Of a DNA stretch of 64,000 bases, positions 23,870 through 34,741 are shown piece after piece (the first letter of the stretch is position 1; each line of letters begins with the position of its first letter). Source of the stretch: Leptobrachium leishanense (taxonomy: Eukaryota > Chordata > Amphibia > Anura > Megophryidae); the NCBI GenBank assembly GCA_009667805.1, contig CM019075.1, positions 18,535,615 through 18,599,614 on the forward strand, in the 5' to 3' direction. The notes under the pieces are model-generated. The model was not told where the DNA came from. It did no database searches and worked only from the letters and a program-made list of their open reading frames with translations. Both the position numbers and the translations under genes were made by a program.

Positions 23870-25500
23870 ATGCTGTGATTCTGACATGATGCTAAATGCT
23901 GTAGTTTTAGGTTGATGCAAGTGATCGTCAGGATTTGTGGTACCCTTTGAAAAGTCTTGCAGGGCATTGTCAAATTCACTGCGTGCCCCCAGACACATGC
24001 GTGCCATTTTAAATGCAGTGCCCTTCAGAAAGGCTTTATTGAGTCCATGAACACATGGCGTATCTGACAAGCCGAGATGTCATATGCATGTACACAGAAA
24101 ATAGCAAACGAGATGCGCTTGTGCACCTTACCTGCTCAAAATTGCTGGACAATGCACTGCCTGACATCTGTGTCCACGTCCTCGGTCATCAGATGAGACC
24201 CAGTCAGGGGCCACATCAAGGTCAGGATCAGTATCAAATTGAGTTCCATCCTCTAGAGCAAGGTTGTGAAGCATCACAGCTTTTGGGGCAGATACTGCAG
24301 GGCGCCGCCAGACTTTTCTAGACAGCGGAACCTCATTCTCAGGAGACCACAGGTCCTCTTGATCACACTCCTGGATCTTCAGGCCTCGTAATCAGGACCT
24401 TGAGGCCTCGTAATCAGGACCTTGAGGCCTCGTAATCTGGACCTTGAGGCCTCGTAATCTGGACCTTGAGGCCTCGTAATCTGGACCTTGAGGCCTCGTA
24501 ATCTGGACCTTGAGGCCTCGTAATCTGGACCTTGAGGCCTCGTAATCTGGACCTTGAGGCCTCGTAATCTGGACCTTGAGGCCTCGTAATCTGGACCTTG
24601 AGGCCTCGTAATCTGGACCTTGAGGCCTCGTAATCTGGACCTTGAGGCCTCGTAATCTGGACCTTGAGGCCTCGTAATCTGGACCTTGAGGCCTCGTAAT
24701 CTGGACCTTGAGGCCTCGTAATCTGGACCTTGAGGCCTCGTAATCTGGACCTTGAGGCCTCGTAATCTGGACCTTGAGGCCTCGTAATCGGATCAGCCAT
24801 GGCCTGAGGGTATCCCGCATCACCTAATACATGACACAAAACCATAATCTGTTATTTTAGCCAATAATTTAAAATTAGGATATTTGTGTCAAAGGATATG
24901 TATACCCACCAAGAAGCCATCCTGGGAACATTTTGTCCTGGAAGTCACGTGGCACCGAGTTTTGCAGAATATACGAGTCATGGGCACTACCAGGAAACAC
25001 TGCAGATACACGATTCACATATTGGCATCACAAATCATTTGCACATTGATAGAATGGAGGTGCTTAAGTTGCAGTCGATAAACCACAAGATCCTACCAGG
25101 GTGAATGGATCTCTGGGTTCAATTACTCCCAGGACATTGGGGAACTCTCCAATGGCATAAAACCACTGTTTCACACTATGCCATCCCTCAGGTGGTAGGG
25201 TATCCAGTATAGTGAGGGCAGTTGTCCCGCATAGCTAGGAGGAAGAGGTGTAGCATCTTTGAGAAGGTGCTCTGGTTGACACCTACCTATGAGGTGACCT
25301 TACCACGGCAGCTTGGTCATCCCTGGCACAGATGTGCATGAGCCATACCTCAACTCCAGATGGGACTGCAGCATTACGTAGAACCTGAAGATTTGGCCAT
25401 GGCTTAATCTATAGCTATGGTGACACTATGCATTGGTCTCTCTCCAACTACTGGCGTTGGACTGTTTATGCGTAACAGTATTCGAAAAGCAGCCGTGATA
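23870..25500 (-). pseudogene. PIF/Harbinger transposase relic
   Basis: Decayed minus-strand DDE transposase of the HARBI1 type. Reading downstream (falling coordinates): VQMICDAN near 25030, then AHDSYILQNSV (about 24950-24985), FPGWLLGG and a second copy of the GDAGYPQAMADP block (24790-24830), then VIKRTCGLLRMRFRCLEKS and LPQKAVMLHNLALEDG (about 24230-24360). These match the Harbinger order: HDS, GDSGYPL, VIERTFGLLK, HNL. Frameshifts are frequent. A 22-bp minisatellite has expanded between MADP and VIKRT. The 5' part above 25100 is only loosely readable. Confidence 0.75.
24381..24789. repeat. 22-bp minisatellite inside Harbinger relic
   Basis: About 18.6 copies of a 22-bp unit with core GAGGCCTCGTAATCTGGACC. 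All but the first two or three copies are nearly identical. Because 22 is not a multiple of 3, the three frames rotate through the units, producing a long DYEASRSRLRGLKVQITRP-type frame that is not a gene. Confidence 0.97.
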
Positions 25501-26388
25501 ATTCGCACATGCCTGACAACATCCATCGAATAACACAGGTAAGGGGGGGGGGGTCACTAGAACATGTCCTGCATTCCTTATGGACTGGTGATTTTGCCCT
25601 TCGCTAGGTTATTCGAGTCCTGTTAGCTACTGCTCAAACCAGGTGATAACATTTTCAACATCGCATCCTGACAGCAATTCGCACCAGTACTTTGTAATAC
25701 TGAACGAGCTACAGATCACATGATGAGCGCAGCGTATAGGACGCGCAAAGTACAGAAGGCTCGTGAAATCACTGATGCGCCAAGTGATTTCTTATGGGTT
25801 TAGCATGCAGCAAAGTCACTTATCCTAGCATTAACACATCTGAATGCCAGCAGCACCAACTGGAATTTAGCACTAAACCTTTAGGGCAATTTAGGTCCTG
25901 GAGGCTACATTGGGATTTGGGGGGGGGCACACTTCATGATTTGTAGTGGAAGATTAGGCAATGGGGTTACCCTAAGCATGGGGTGGAATTGATCCTTTGA
26001 TTACTTAAAGCACTAAAGGAATATTTTAGACTGTATGAGCAGTTAATGTACCAAGGGGTTAATCTAGACTCTAGAGGGGCTGAATCTGGGGGTTAAACCT
26101 GATGCTTTGGATGTGAGCTAGGCCCTTAAGACCTTCACTGAAACTGCGGCTGTCACGTGACTGAGGGGGTTTGACTGAGCATTGAGAATCACTGGAATGA
26201 ATAGAGCTGTGCATTCCTGACCACGATCTTTGAAAGCTGGTTGGCCAAACCTGACAGTTTTTTGGGTGGAATACGCAATTGGAAGGGTGAATTAACCGGG
26301 GTTTACCCATAGGTGGTGGGACACTCCGGTCACTGATGGGGCACCTGGCATGAGCCGAGGAGGGAACCCATATACAGGGTATACAAAG
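25501..26388. other. No gene seen
   Basis: Includes G runs at about 25545-25554 and 25918-25927. A long minus-strand frame (26071-26628) crosses into the tandem repeat that follows and is explained by it. Confidence 0.4.
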
Positions 26389-26750
26389 CCCAAAATGCAG
26401 GAGATACCACTGGTTGAATGTAGAAAGGCAGACACGGGCAGGAGGTGAAGACACCAATAAGAAGGGCAGGGATTCACAAGTGGATAAATAGCAAAAGTCA
26501 TAGCGCAGCACCCAGCATATTGATGAAACCATTTTCAGGGTAAAAAGACCAAAATGCAGGAGATACCACTGGGTGAATGCAGACAGGCAGGAGGTGAAGA
26601 CCCCACCAAGTAGGGCAGGGATTCGCAATTTGATAATAGTGACACTGTCACAGCTGCACCCGGCGTACTGATCAATCCATGTTCAGTGTTAAAAGCTCAA
26701 TATGCAGGAGATCCCAATCAGACCATACATATGACAGGTGAGTTGAAACA
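26389..26750. repeat. About 155-bp tandem repeat, 2.3 units
   Basis: AAAATGCAGGAGATACCACT starts units at 26392 and 26551, and a weaker TATGCAGGAGATCCCA at about 26701. Each full unit continues with GGCAGGAGGTGAAGAC and AGGGCAGGGATTC. The units differ by point changes and small indels. Confidence 0.8.
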
Positions 26751-26865
26751 AAATGGTCACAAAAATGGTGCTCATCTGCAAAAAGGACTCCAAGGTCCCA
26801 TAAATGTAACCAAACCACAATAAAAGATGGCACAACCATGTATACCAAGTACAGAAAAATATATA

Positions 26866-27465
26866 TTAAAGGGATACTCTAGGCAACATGACCACCTAAG
26901 CTTTTTTAGGTGGTCATGCTGACCTAAGTATGCCCTTGTCTTTCTCCCCTCCCTCCGCTCAACTGATCGGCTGAAACAGCTGAAAACAGCTGAGAGACTG
27001 AGGACTTTACTCCACCCTCCCAGCTGTCAGCAGAGCGGGATTCATATTTCCCGCTTCTGCTGACTATTGCCGAGTAGGAGACGTCATCACGCTTTCAGCG
27101 CGATGACGTCTCCAACTCGCCGCAGTAGCGAGCCGCCAGCATAGTCTGCGGCTGGGATTAGTGTTGCGCTCATCCTCTTGCGCGTAACACTAATCCAATT
27201 AGAAGAGGAAGCCTGCTGATTGGCTGGATTACGTGAGAAGCGCGCATCTCACGTAAACCATTAGCCAAGTTCAACATTTTCAGGACGGGAGCGGAAGAGG
27301 GGGAGTATATAAAAAACACCGTTGGAAACAAGTGGTTTTTAGGGTATTACATTTAAAAAAAAATATATATATATACATACATACATACACACACACAAAC
27401 ACTAGGTACGGAATAGGTATATTTTAATGTAAAAAAAGGGGATTTTTAGCCTAGTGTTTCTTTAA
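26866..27465. mobile_element. 600-bp TTAA-flanked MITE
   Basis: Starts TTAAAGGGATACTCTAGGC and ends GCCTAGTGTTTCTTTAA, with TTAA at both borders, fitting a piggyBac-type element. Inside, ATGACCACCTAA (26888-26899) and TTAGGTGGTCAT (26906-26917) make a 12-bp hairpin with a 6-nt loop. Inner GACGTCATCACGC / GCGATGACGTC also pair. A truncated relative starts at about 40638. Confidence 0.8.
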
Positions 27466-27677
27466 ATACAAAAATAAATGTCAGTAACAAGAGTAATAGC
27501 ATCACAATGCCAAATGTTACATATTGTTACAGCACACATTAAGGCAGCTCCACAAGCGCAGCAAAAATAAACAAGGAAAACCAAATAGCTGAACCATGAA
27601 ATATGCATTAGGGAAAGCACAATGCAAAAAGCAGCCAAAACAAATTGGATCAGTACAAACCGACTCCTGATAACCAA

Positions 27678-27725
27678 GACAAGGTACCCCAATGTTTCGC
27701 GATCTATCACCTTTCTCAAGGGACG
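27678..27725 (-). ncRNA. Hammerhead-like motif 2 (degenerate)
   Basis: Minus-strand reading: TCCC, TTGAGAA (27713-27719, in place of CTGANGA), stem II GTGAT/ATCGC, then GAAAC (27694-27698) and ATTGGGG. CCC/GGG can form stem I. The layout matches the other loci, but two core bases are wrong. Confidence 0.3.
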
Positions 27726-27865
27726 ACAGGTGAGGCCATCACAGGCTTGGAAGAGACTCCTGCCCGGCATAAACGCAAGGAACCCTAATACCATCAGGTT
27801 GGTGTTTGGAGTAGCCGGATCTGGGCTAATAGAACAAACGACAGTGCAAAGTCTCCAGATATAAA

Positions 27866-28023
27866 CAGGGTTATTCAGAGAAATGTGAAAACAAGGAGAA
27901 CTGGCAGACGAGAACAATCTAGACCAGATAGCCGATTGGAAAGTGAAAATGGGAGAATTTTCTGGTTTGGCCATTTTGACCTAGAATTTTTTACTTCTCC
28001 AGTCACCTTCCTTTGAATAGACT
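27866..28023. mobile_element. Mariner-type MITE, copy 1
   Basis: Starts CAGGGTTATTCAGAGAAATG and ends CTTTGAATAGACTG. Arms such as GAGAACTGGCAGA and GAATTTTTTACTTCTCC pair loosely. Related copies are at 41781 and 53543. Confidence 0.7.
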
Positions 28024-29557
28024 GAGTAGAATACACAGAAAGGAGTCCTCACCGTATGGGTACAGACAAACTCTTTGTCATATTAGCCAAGGTTCTAACA
28101 GGAATGTCAGAAACAGCCAGGGTCATATACAGACCAGAAATCAGAAAAAAAACAAACACGAAATAAACCACAGGAACTAGAGCGTGACAATAACCAGAAA
28201 ATAAACAATGATAGGGGTAACAGAGGGAAGCAACCAAAACATAAAACACAGACCGGGAACTTGCTTGAAGCAGGAGCACAGAGCAACAAATAGTGACTCC
28301 GGAAGCATGCAGCAAAGCATTATGGGAGCTCTTAGGGAGTGGATCAGAACAGGAGACAGGTGAGTCGACTCAAATCAAGAAACCCCTGGGCTGGAACCCA
28401 GGAATGGCAACAAGAACCAAGACCCAAACCGGATCAGCTCACCTACAGGAACCTGTCACTGCACAACCCTGCAGTTATGTCAAGAGTTAATGAGTGACCC
28501 AACATGCAATAGTCAGCACTAAAAGACCGGTCCTTTGAGTGGACGGATCTGAAAGAAGTTTAAAAACACAAGACAATACATGGAAGTACTGAACCCAGAG
28601 GAACAAGAGATTGCAGAATACCGAGTCAAAGGTAGATACAGAATCATGGTAACCACACAGGGTTAAACACAAGAGGAGAGTCAAGATACAATAGGGTCAG
28701 TACACAGCTAAACTACTCAGAATAATGCTAACAAGACAGGAAAGCAGGATAAATATCTAGACGGGGCAGGCATGGTTAAGGCGATGAAGGGAAAACAATA
28801 AAATATAAACTAGAGGACAAGCGATGGGTCATGGCCAGATTAACATCAGGCCTGATGGAGCAGCAGCTCCAGGGCCATGCCCCAGAATAGGCCCAGAGAA
28901 GGGATAATCATATCTGCATTGCAAATTTGGACTCCAGGTATCCCCAACTCCATAGCAGCTACAGGGTCATGTGACATGTCACTGGAAAGGCCAGAGCAGG
29001 TCCTTTCCAACCATACCAAACATGACCAGGTTTATGTAACAAAAATAAAATAATTTGACTTTGGATCCCTACGTCACTAACCATTACACCTCACAAGGTC
29101 AAGTGCGGGGGTCATTGGACAGGTCAGAGTCTGGCCTTTGCATTAAAACCAAACCTGACCGTTGAGAAATACGCTTTAAAAGTTAAATTCCAAAGCAATG
29201 GCATTGTCCATTTGTCATAAAATGAGCAGTACCACCACTGGCATTACTCCTTTTAATTTATCACTTTGGGTGTTTTTATACATGGTCATAGTCATAAAAC
29301 ACCATCCTCCAAAACACAAGGGAAATTTAATTTTTTGGTTAAAATTTTAGATTTACTCAGAAAAATGCAGTAACAGGTTCCCATTTCACTGTGCTTACCA
29401 ATAATTCCCTATAGAATATATAACCACAAAAGGTTAGAATGAGAAGATGTGAAAAATAATTTTACACGCTTTAAAGGATTGAAATCAATGGAGAAAATAA
29501 ACAGTATCTGCCTGGTTCGATAAACCCACATCTGATTCTGAACTATTAACCTAGAAA
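28024..29557. other. No gene seen
   Basis: Intergenic DNA with scattered short frames. No splice-flanked coding stretch or named repeat is visible to me. Confidence 0.4.
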
Positions 29558-29812
29558 AGGGGGGGGAGGGGGAGTCTGGGAGTGGGGGGGGAGTCTGGGG
29601 GTGCTGGGAGGGGGGGGGGGGGGAGTCTGGGGGTGCTGGGGGGGGGGGGAGTCTGGGGTGCTGGAGGGGGGGGGGAGTCTGGGGGTGCTGGGAGGGGGGG
29701 GGGAGTCTGGGGGTGCTGGGAGGGGGGGGGGGAGTCTGGGGGTGCTGGGAGGGGGGGGGAGAGTCTGGGGGTGCTGGGAGGGGGGGGGAAGAGTCTGGGG
29801 GTGCTGGGAGAA
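29558..29812. repeat. G-rich minisatellite
   Basis: About eight units of GAGTCTGGGGGTGCTGGGAG followed by a run of 8-14 G. The plus strand could form G-quadruplexes. Glycine-rich and proline-rich frames over it are artefacts of the repeat. Confidence 0.95.
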
Positions 29813-31434
29813 ACCTGTCGAGCTGAAGGGTCCCGAGGACAGGTTTGGGAAACCCTGGTATACTGGGACAGGATGACTGGTAGCAGTGGCATAGTGGGGG
29901 GGCAGGTGTGTTTAATTTTTATTATCAGTATTTTGTTAATATACAATACAAGTGGTGTAAGGGGGTCGATACTCTACTGGTGGAAGGGAATCAGGGTGTG
30001 TTACCGTGTCCACAGGTTGGGGGGGGCACACAATTCTTGCCTTGCCCTGGGCGCTATGCCACTGTGGAGCCCAAACAGCAAAACCAGCAGCATGACTCAT
30101 AGCAGGAAGTTCAATAGCAAAGACCAGCCCACTGGGAGTCACACCCTTAAATAGATTACTGAACAGGAAATGGAAGCTGATTGGCTGTATGGAAACCCTG
30201 GACTTGATGCAGGAATGGCAGGGCAAGAACTAAGAGCCGGCCCGGATCCGCTCACCTTTACGGCTCAGGGCTGAAATCGTGACAGTCACCATGACCATCC
30301 AAATTAGAATTCATGGTCACAGTGACTAGACGAAAGTGTCCCTTTAATACACCATATTATAACTGGGAGGGGTGAAAAACCAGGGAGGGTGGTCTATCTC
30401 CCAAATGTAACATACAAGTTGAGATTGTTGCACTCAACCTGAACACGCATCCATTATTCCAATAATTGTGTTGTTATTTTAACCCCTTAACACCACAGGG
30501 CATGCTATGCCGTCTCTGCGCCAGGTGGGACTGAACAACGTGAGACAGCATAGCCCGCTCTGCTGCTTCCCTACCACCAGCAAGTGCGCGGCGCGAGTCA
30601 TTCGCCAAACTCAAGCTGTCCCCCTGCATCCAATGACGCACACAGCGCTGCAGCTGCATAGGCTGGTCGGAGAAGGTGCTGCAGCAGCCGCCGGAGAGCC
30701 GGGAAATTGCCCCATAGAGAAGTGATTCAGTTCGACAGCCCATAGGATTCAATGTAAAAAAATATTTTTTACTCTATTCATTTTTTATTCATCCGTTCGT
30801 TTTTTTTATCAGCAGCAAACAGCCTTTTAGTTATTGATTTTTTTAGAATTTTTCAGGTATTTGTCTTGATTTTTTGGGCAAAATTCTGAGTTTCCATTTT
30901 TTGAAAATAAAAGACGAGGCTTTTTGTCTCTCGCCGAACGCGGTTTTTTTTTCTTCTTCAGGCTGGCTGCGTTCATCGTTGCTGTCCTTGGTGCTGGAAA
31001 CTATTTCAGCACCAGACACAGGGGATTTACTACCTCCCCTGCAGTCTTCGGCGAGTTTTTTTTTAAATTTTTGCAGCTTCGGTTGCGATGGACAGCGGCT
31101 GTCCTTGGTGCTGAAACTCCGCTATATAAATATATGCTGTCTCTAGCTGCTGATACAACGGCTCAGCCAGAGCAGGGACATTAAAGGCAAGCCGCAAAGG
31201 AGTAATGGGTTGCGTAGTTTTTACTTTTCTGCACCTCAAAATTACTGTCCCAGTTATGATCTGGCCCCCTGTTCCTCCACTTTAAGTCGGTTCCCCCTCC
31301 AAACTAAAAGATTTAGCTCCCTGGTGCTGTTATAAATACCTGAACTGTGTATATACATTTCTGAACACTAGAGGGCAGTATTGCTTTTTATGTGTTTTAT
31401 GGAGAGGTTGTATGATTTAGATCAGCGTTACAGT
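29813..31434. other. No gene seen; repeat edges
   Basis: Contains a GGGTCCCGAGGACAGGTTTGG piece (29828) that also occurs at 34918 in a hAT element. A GTGTCCCTTTAA edge (about 30330-30341) resembles the TTAA elements near 44 kb, and TTAACCCCTTAACACC starts near 30479. CAGCAGCGG-type GC-rich DNA at 30500-30710 is not clearly genic. Confidence 0.4.
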
Positions 31435-31790
31435 TACAAGTTTTTTTAAAGCGCTAACAAGGTCCGTAGTGCTGTACAATGGGAGGCAGAATAATACATA
31501 TACATACAGGTTCAACACACAGGAGAGAGCACCCTGCTAGAGAGTTTACAATCTAAGAGGAGAGGGGGACACACTAGGTGAGGGTACTGAAATAGCAGGC
31601 TGCATGTGGGCTTTGTGGGAAGATGGTGCAAGAAATGAACAATAGGGGATTATGGAGTGAGCTGATAGGCTTCTCTAAAGTAATGTATTTTCAGAGACTT
31701 CTTGAAGGACTGGAGAGACGGAGAGTCTAATGTTTCGGGGGACGGAGATCAATAGAAAGGGGACAGCTCGGGAGAAGCTCATGTGACCAC
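31435..31790 (-). mobile_element. L2/CR1-like LINE 3' remnant
   Basis: Plus-strand text AAAGCGCTAACAAGGTCCGT, TGCTGTACAATGGGAGGC and GTTTACAATCTAAGAGG is a common amphibian LINE/SINE tail read in reverse. The complementary strand near 31680-31720 reads PSRSLKIHYFREAYQL, a typical C-terminal segment of L2-type ORF2. The frame is broken. Confidence 0.5.
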
Positions 31791-31798
31791 AGTCTTTA

Positions 31799-32225
31799 GG
31801 CTAGGGTCAGACGAAAGCATTTTTCCCCTTGAACGTGAAAAAGTGCGTCCGAATGCATTGACGTATTTTTTCACGGAATGCGCAAAAACTGTCAGACGAC
31901 GCGCATTTTCGGGCGTGATTTTGTACGGATCGTCAATAAAACTCTTTTTGCGTCTGGACGTTATGTAGGCTGGACATTAGCAGCGTCTGACATCTCCTAA
32001 TCACGCAAACACGCCGCTATGCCGCAGCTGCGCACTCAGTACGTCAGTACTAGCGGTTCAGCGTTCTCAGAAAAATGCGTTCAAATTCCACTTGCGTTGC
32101 ACGGCCGGACTTTTGTGCGGCCGTACATCGTATATTGGCCGTCATTGCCCGTCATCTGCTGCTAGTGCGGCCGTAATTATATGCGCCAGAACGCACGTTA
32201 AAAGTGCGCTGGTCTGACCCCAGCC
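31799..32225. mobile_element. CpG-rich Harbinger-type MITE, copy A
   Basis: Ends GGCTAGGGTCAGACGAAAGC and GGTCTGACCCCAGCC, 427 bp, between TTA (31796-31798) and TAA (32226-32228). It is unusually rich in CG dinucleotides for vertebrate repeat DNA. An almost identical copy of the same length lies inverted at 32790-33216. The open frame inside it recurs in all copies and is not a gene. Confidence 0.88.
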
Positions 32226-32271
32226 TAAGAGGTAAACATATGACTAAACACTGGAATAAAATCTTTATGGT

Positions 32272-32313
32272 ACCAACTGAGGAAGCTATATAGATAGCGA
32301 AACCCGCTTTGGT
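32272..32313 (+). ncRNA. Hammerhead-ribozyme-like motif 3 (best match)
   Basis: Plus strand: ACCAA (stem I, 32272-32276), CTGAGGA (32277-32283, an exact CUGANGA core), stem II GCTAT/ATAGC around ATAG, GAAAC (32299-32303), CCGCT, then TTGGT (32309-32313) closing stem I. The only weak part is stem III, where ACGCGT is expected and ACCCGCT is found. TGGAATAAAATCTTTATGG upstream resembles the flank of motif 1, so they belong to one repeat family. Confidence 0.5.
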
Positions 32314-32579
32314 TGCATTATATTAATTTTATGAAGTAGCCATTGACATTTTATATTATTTTTTTACCAGTGTTTTCCAATAAACATACATTATTTTACT
32401 TTATTTGCCGTTGCTGGAAGCTTCTTCTTCCAACAAGAACGGGAGAGATTGGGAGGTCCGGTGCTCCCCTAAAAACCACCGGCTGCTCAACATCCTGGTG
32501 CCTGATTAAGGCACTCCCAAATATGAGTAACCCCTTGTCTTATGTTGGTTGATACTTGAAAATGCATAGATGCCGCACA

Positions 32580-32656
32580 ATTATTTATTTATTTATAAAG
32601 GATTTTACCAGGAAGGATACATTGAGATTTCTCTCGTTTTCATGTATGTCCTGAGT
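32580..32656 (-). mobile_element. L2-like LINE 3' tail, truncated
   Basis: A minus-strand copy of the tail seen complete at 43000-43078: ATTTATAAAGGATTTTACCA, GGAAGGATACATTGAG, TTCTCTCGTTTTCA. It ends in ATTT repeats. Confidence 0.8.
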
Positions 32657-32789
32657 GCGCTCTGCTTTTTCTTGGAGGAACACAGTCGAGGATCACCATA
32701 TTATTTTGAAGGATCGCCACAACAACCCTAAAAGAAGGGAAGACCGCCTTCACGGGTCTATAGGCGCAGATTTTGAGCCTAACATCTTA

Positions 32790-33216
32790 GGCTGGGGTCA
32801 GACCAGCGCACTTTTAACGTGCGTTCTGGCGCACATAATTACGGCCGCACTAGCAGCAGATGACGGGCAATGACGGCCAATATACGATGTACGGCTGCAC
32901 AAAAGTCCGGCCATGCAACGCAAGTGGAATTTGAACGCATTTTTCTGAGAACGCTGAACCGCTAGTACTGACGTACTGAGTGCGCAGCTGCGGCATAGCG
33001 GCGTGTTTGCGTGATTAGGAGATGTCAGACACTGCTAATGTCCAGCCTACATAACGTCCAGACGCAAAAAGAGTTTTATTGACGATCCGTACAAAATCAC
33101 GCCCGAAAATGCGCGTCGTCTGACCGTTTTTACGCATTCCGTGAAAAAATACATCAATGCGTTCGGACGCACTTCTTCACGTTCGCGGGGAAAAATGCTT
33201 TCGTCTGACCCTAGCC
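32790..33216. mobile_element. CpG-rich Harbinger-type MITE, copy B
   Basis: Inverted relative to copy A: GGCTGGGGTCAGACCAGCGC to CGTCTGACCCTAGCC, 427 bp, with TTA duplicated exactly (32787-32789, 33217-33219). It differs from copy A at few positions, so both are young or were copied from the same source. Confidence 0.9.
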
Positions 33217-33219
33217 TTA

Positions 33220-33723
33220 AGGCTCCCCACCTGGCGAGAGGCACTATTTATAGCGGTTGCATTCTTTACATATATACTTGTATACTTATATACTTTATAT
33301 ATCTCTGTATTAACTTTGAGGCACACGAGAACGGGGAAGGAGCGCTGACACGCCATTTTTTTCTGAATAAAGCTTTATGACGTGCGAGGCGAATGGGAAC
33401 TCAGTTCCTTTTGCAAAAATAGTGGAAGAACTGCGTTCACGGCGCGCTCCTGCTCGACTTGGCACCTGGATATATAATACGCTAAATCCTGCAGAAGGGG
33501 ATAAAATAACCAAAAATGAGTATTCTCCCTCCATGAAGTTGCACCCCCCCCCCCCTCAGCCATGGCAGGATCTTGCACACACACACAGAGATCCAGGCCT
33601 GCAGTGAGGGGGGGGGGTGCTCTTCACCTATTGTCATGATCTGGCAACAGAAACAGCAGCACCCCCCTCTCTGATAGATAAGAGAGCCTCACAGGAAAAG
33701 GCTGCAGCTCTCTGGGTGCTCAC
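33220..33723. other. Mixed short repeats before a GC-rich promoter
   Basis: Holds a GAATGGGAACTCAGTTCC piece (33391) also present near 39210. Facing C and G runs (33542-33556, 33607-33618) could pair. No gene seen. Confidence 0.4.
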
Positions 33724-33951
33724 GGGAGTTGTAGTCTCTTGGGGTCGCGACGCGCACAGGCCAACCAGCGCGTGGACTACACCTCCCGGCAGCCTTCGCG
33801 GCTCCAGCCCAGCCGTTCCATGCACCCTATCGCACGGAAGGGGGGGGATGATGTCACCTGCGGGAGCTTGCAGGGCTGAGATGTAGGAAGGGGACTGCTG
33901 TGTGAGATCCCATTGTATGCAGCCGGGAGGAGAGTGCTGGCAGAGTGCGGC
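33724..33951 (+). promoter_or_regulatory. Candidate promoter with two ZNF143/THAP11-like motifs
   Basis: A GC- and CpG-rich stretch with no TATA box. GGGAGTTGTAGT (33724-33735) and ACTACACCTCCCGGCAGCC (33776-33794) match the SBS motif ACTACAANTCCCAGCATGC bound by ZNF143/Staf and THAP11, in divergent orientation. An ATG in GCGGCATGG context and a splice donor follow at 33952-33970. Motif identity is established knowledge; promoter function is inference. Confidence 0.45.
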
Positions 33952-33965
33952 ATGGCTGCTCACAG
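33952..33965 (+). CDS. Candidate first coding exon (MAAH..)
   Basis: ATGGCTGCTCACAG followed by GTAACC, a usable donor, gives M-A-A-H and two bases of the next codon. It comes just after the CpG-rich motif cluster. If joined to the exon at 52447, whose first base completes the codon, the frame stays open. Very short first coding exons are common in vertebrates, but 14 bases alone prove nothing. Confidence 0.35.
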
Positions 33966-34741
33966 GTAACCCCCCCCCCTCTTTATTCCCTACCCTCACA
34001 TTTATCTTTGCTCACCTTGGGGGGATACCACGTGACATACTGTGCCCCCCCCCGTGTCAAGGATCCTATGGACCTGTAAATGTACATATAAACCGGTCAT
34101 TCTGGTTTTTTTTCAGGGTGTGACAGCACAGATAGCCGGTGCTTGTTTGCTTTCTATTGGTTTTACCTGCTCTTAAACCCCCCCCAGAAAGCATCAAGAT
34201 GGCAGATGGTGCCCCCCAAATGATGTGTGGGGGGGGGGGGGGCTGCTGGTGGGCTGATCCAATCCATGTCTTGCAGATGGCTGTGTGATCCTGCCTCACT
34301 CTGCTCCTTCATTGTTATGTTCCAGGCATTGTTTTGATACACTGTCCATTTGTTGTTGTTTTCTGCTGGGCTGTGTGAGATTTTGTATCTCTGTTTATCC
34401 TTTTGTTTATGTTTAATCTGCATTGTTTTGATTATTTAATCTGCATTGTTTTGATTATTTAATCGCTGTCGGGTCATTTTTTTGTGTTTTTTTTTTTTTT
34501 ATGTCAATATTCAAACATCAAATAGGATTTTTATTTTTTTTTTATTAACATGATTTGGCTGCCGGATTCTCCATGTTTGTCAGGTTTTTTTTTTTTCTAC
34601 TTTACTTGTGCTGATGGGTGGCACGTGAAAAATGCTGTCTGGCGGTACGTAGAATCCATATGCTGCAGGTGAGAGATCAAAGGTGGTCTGCCTTGACTGA
34701 GCAGCAATATTTTCCTCCTGCAGCATGTGAATAGTGTATAC
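33966..34741. other. Intron of the candidate gene, no exon seen
   Basis: A/T-rich with T runs (34485-34500, 34585-34596) and a G run (34230-34241). ATTTAATCTGCATTGTTTTG is repeated in tandem near 34410-34460. Confidence 0.4.

Noticed and set aside
24381..24789. Regular 22-bp repeats resembling a CRISPR array
   Set aside because: Units abut with no spacers, the DNA is eukaryotic, and the repeats lie inside a transposase relic.
31783..31968. A 61-codon frame repeated in three places (also near 33.1 and 53.2 kb)
   Set aside because: It is the same noncoding MITE in each case.
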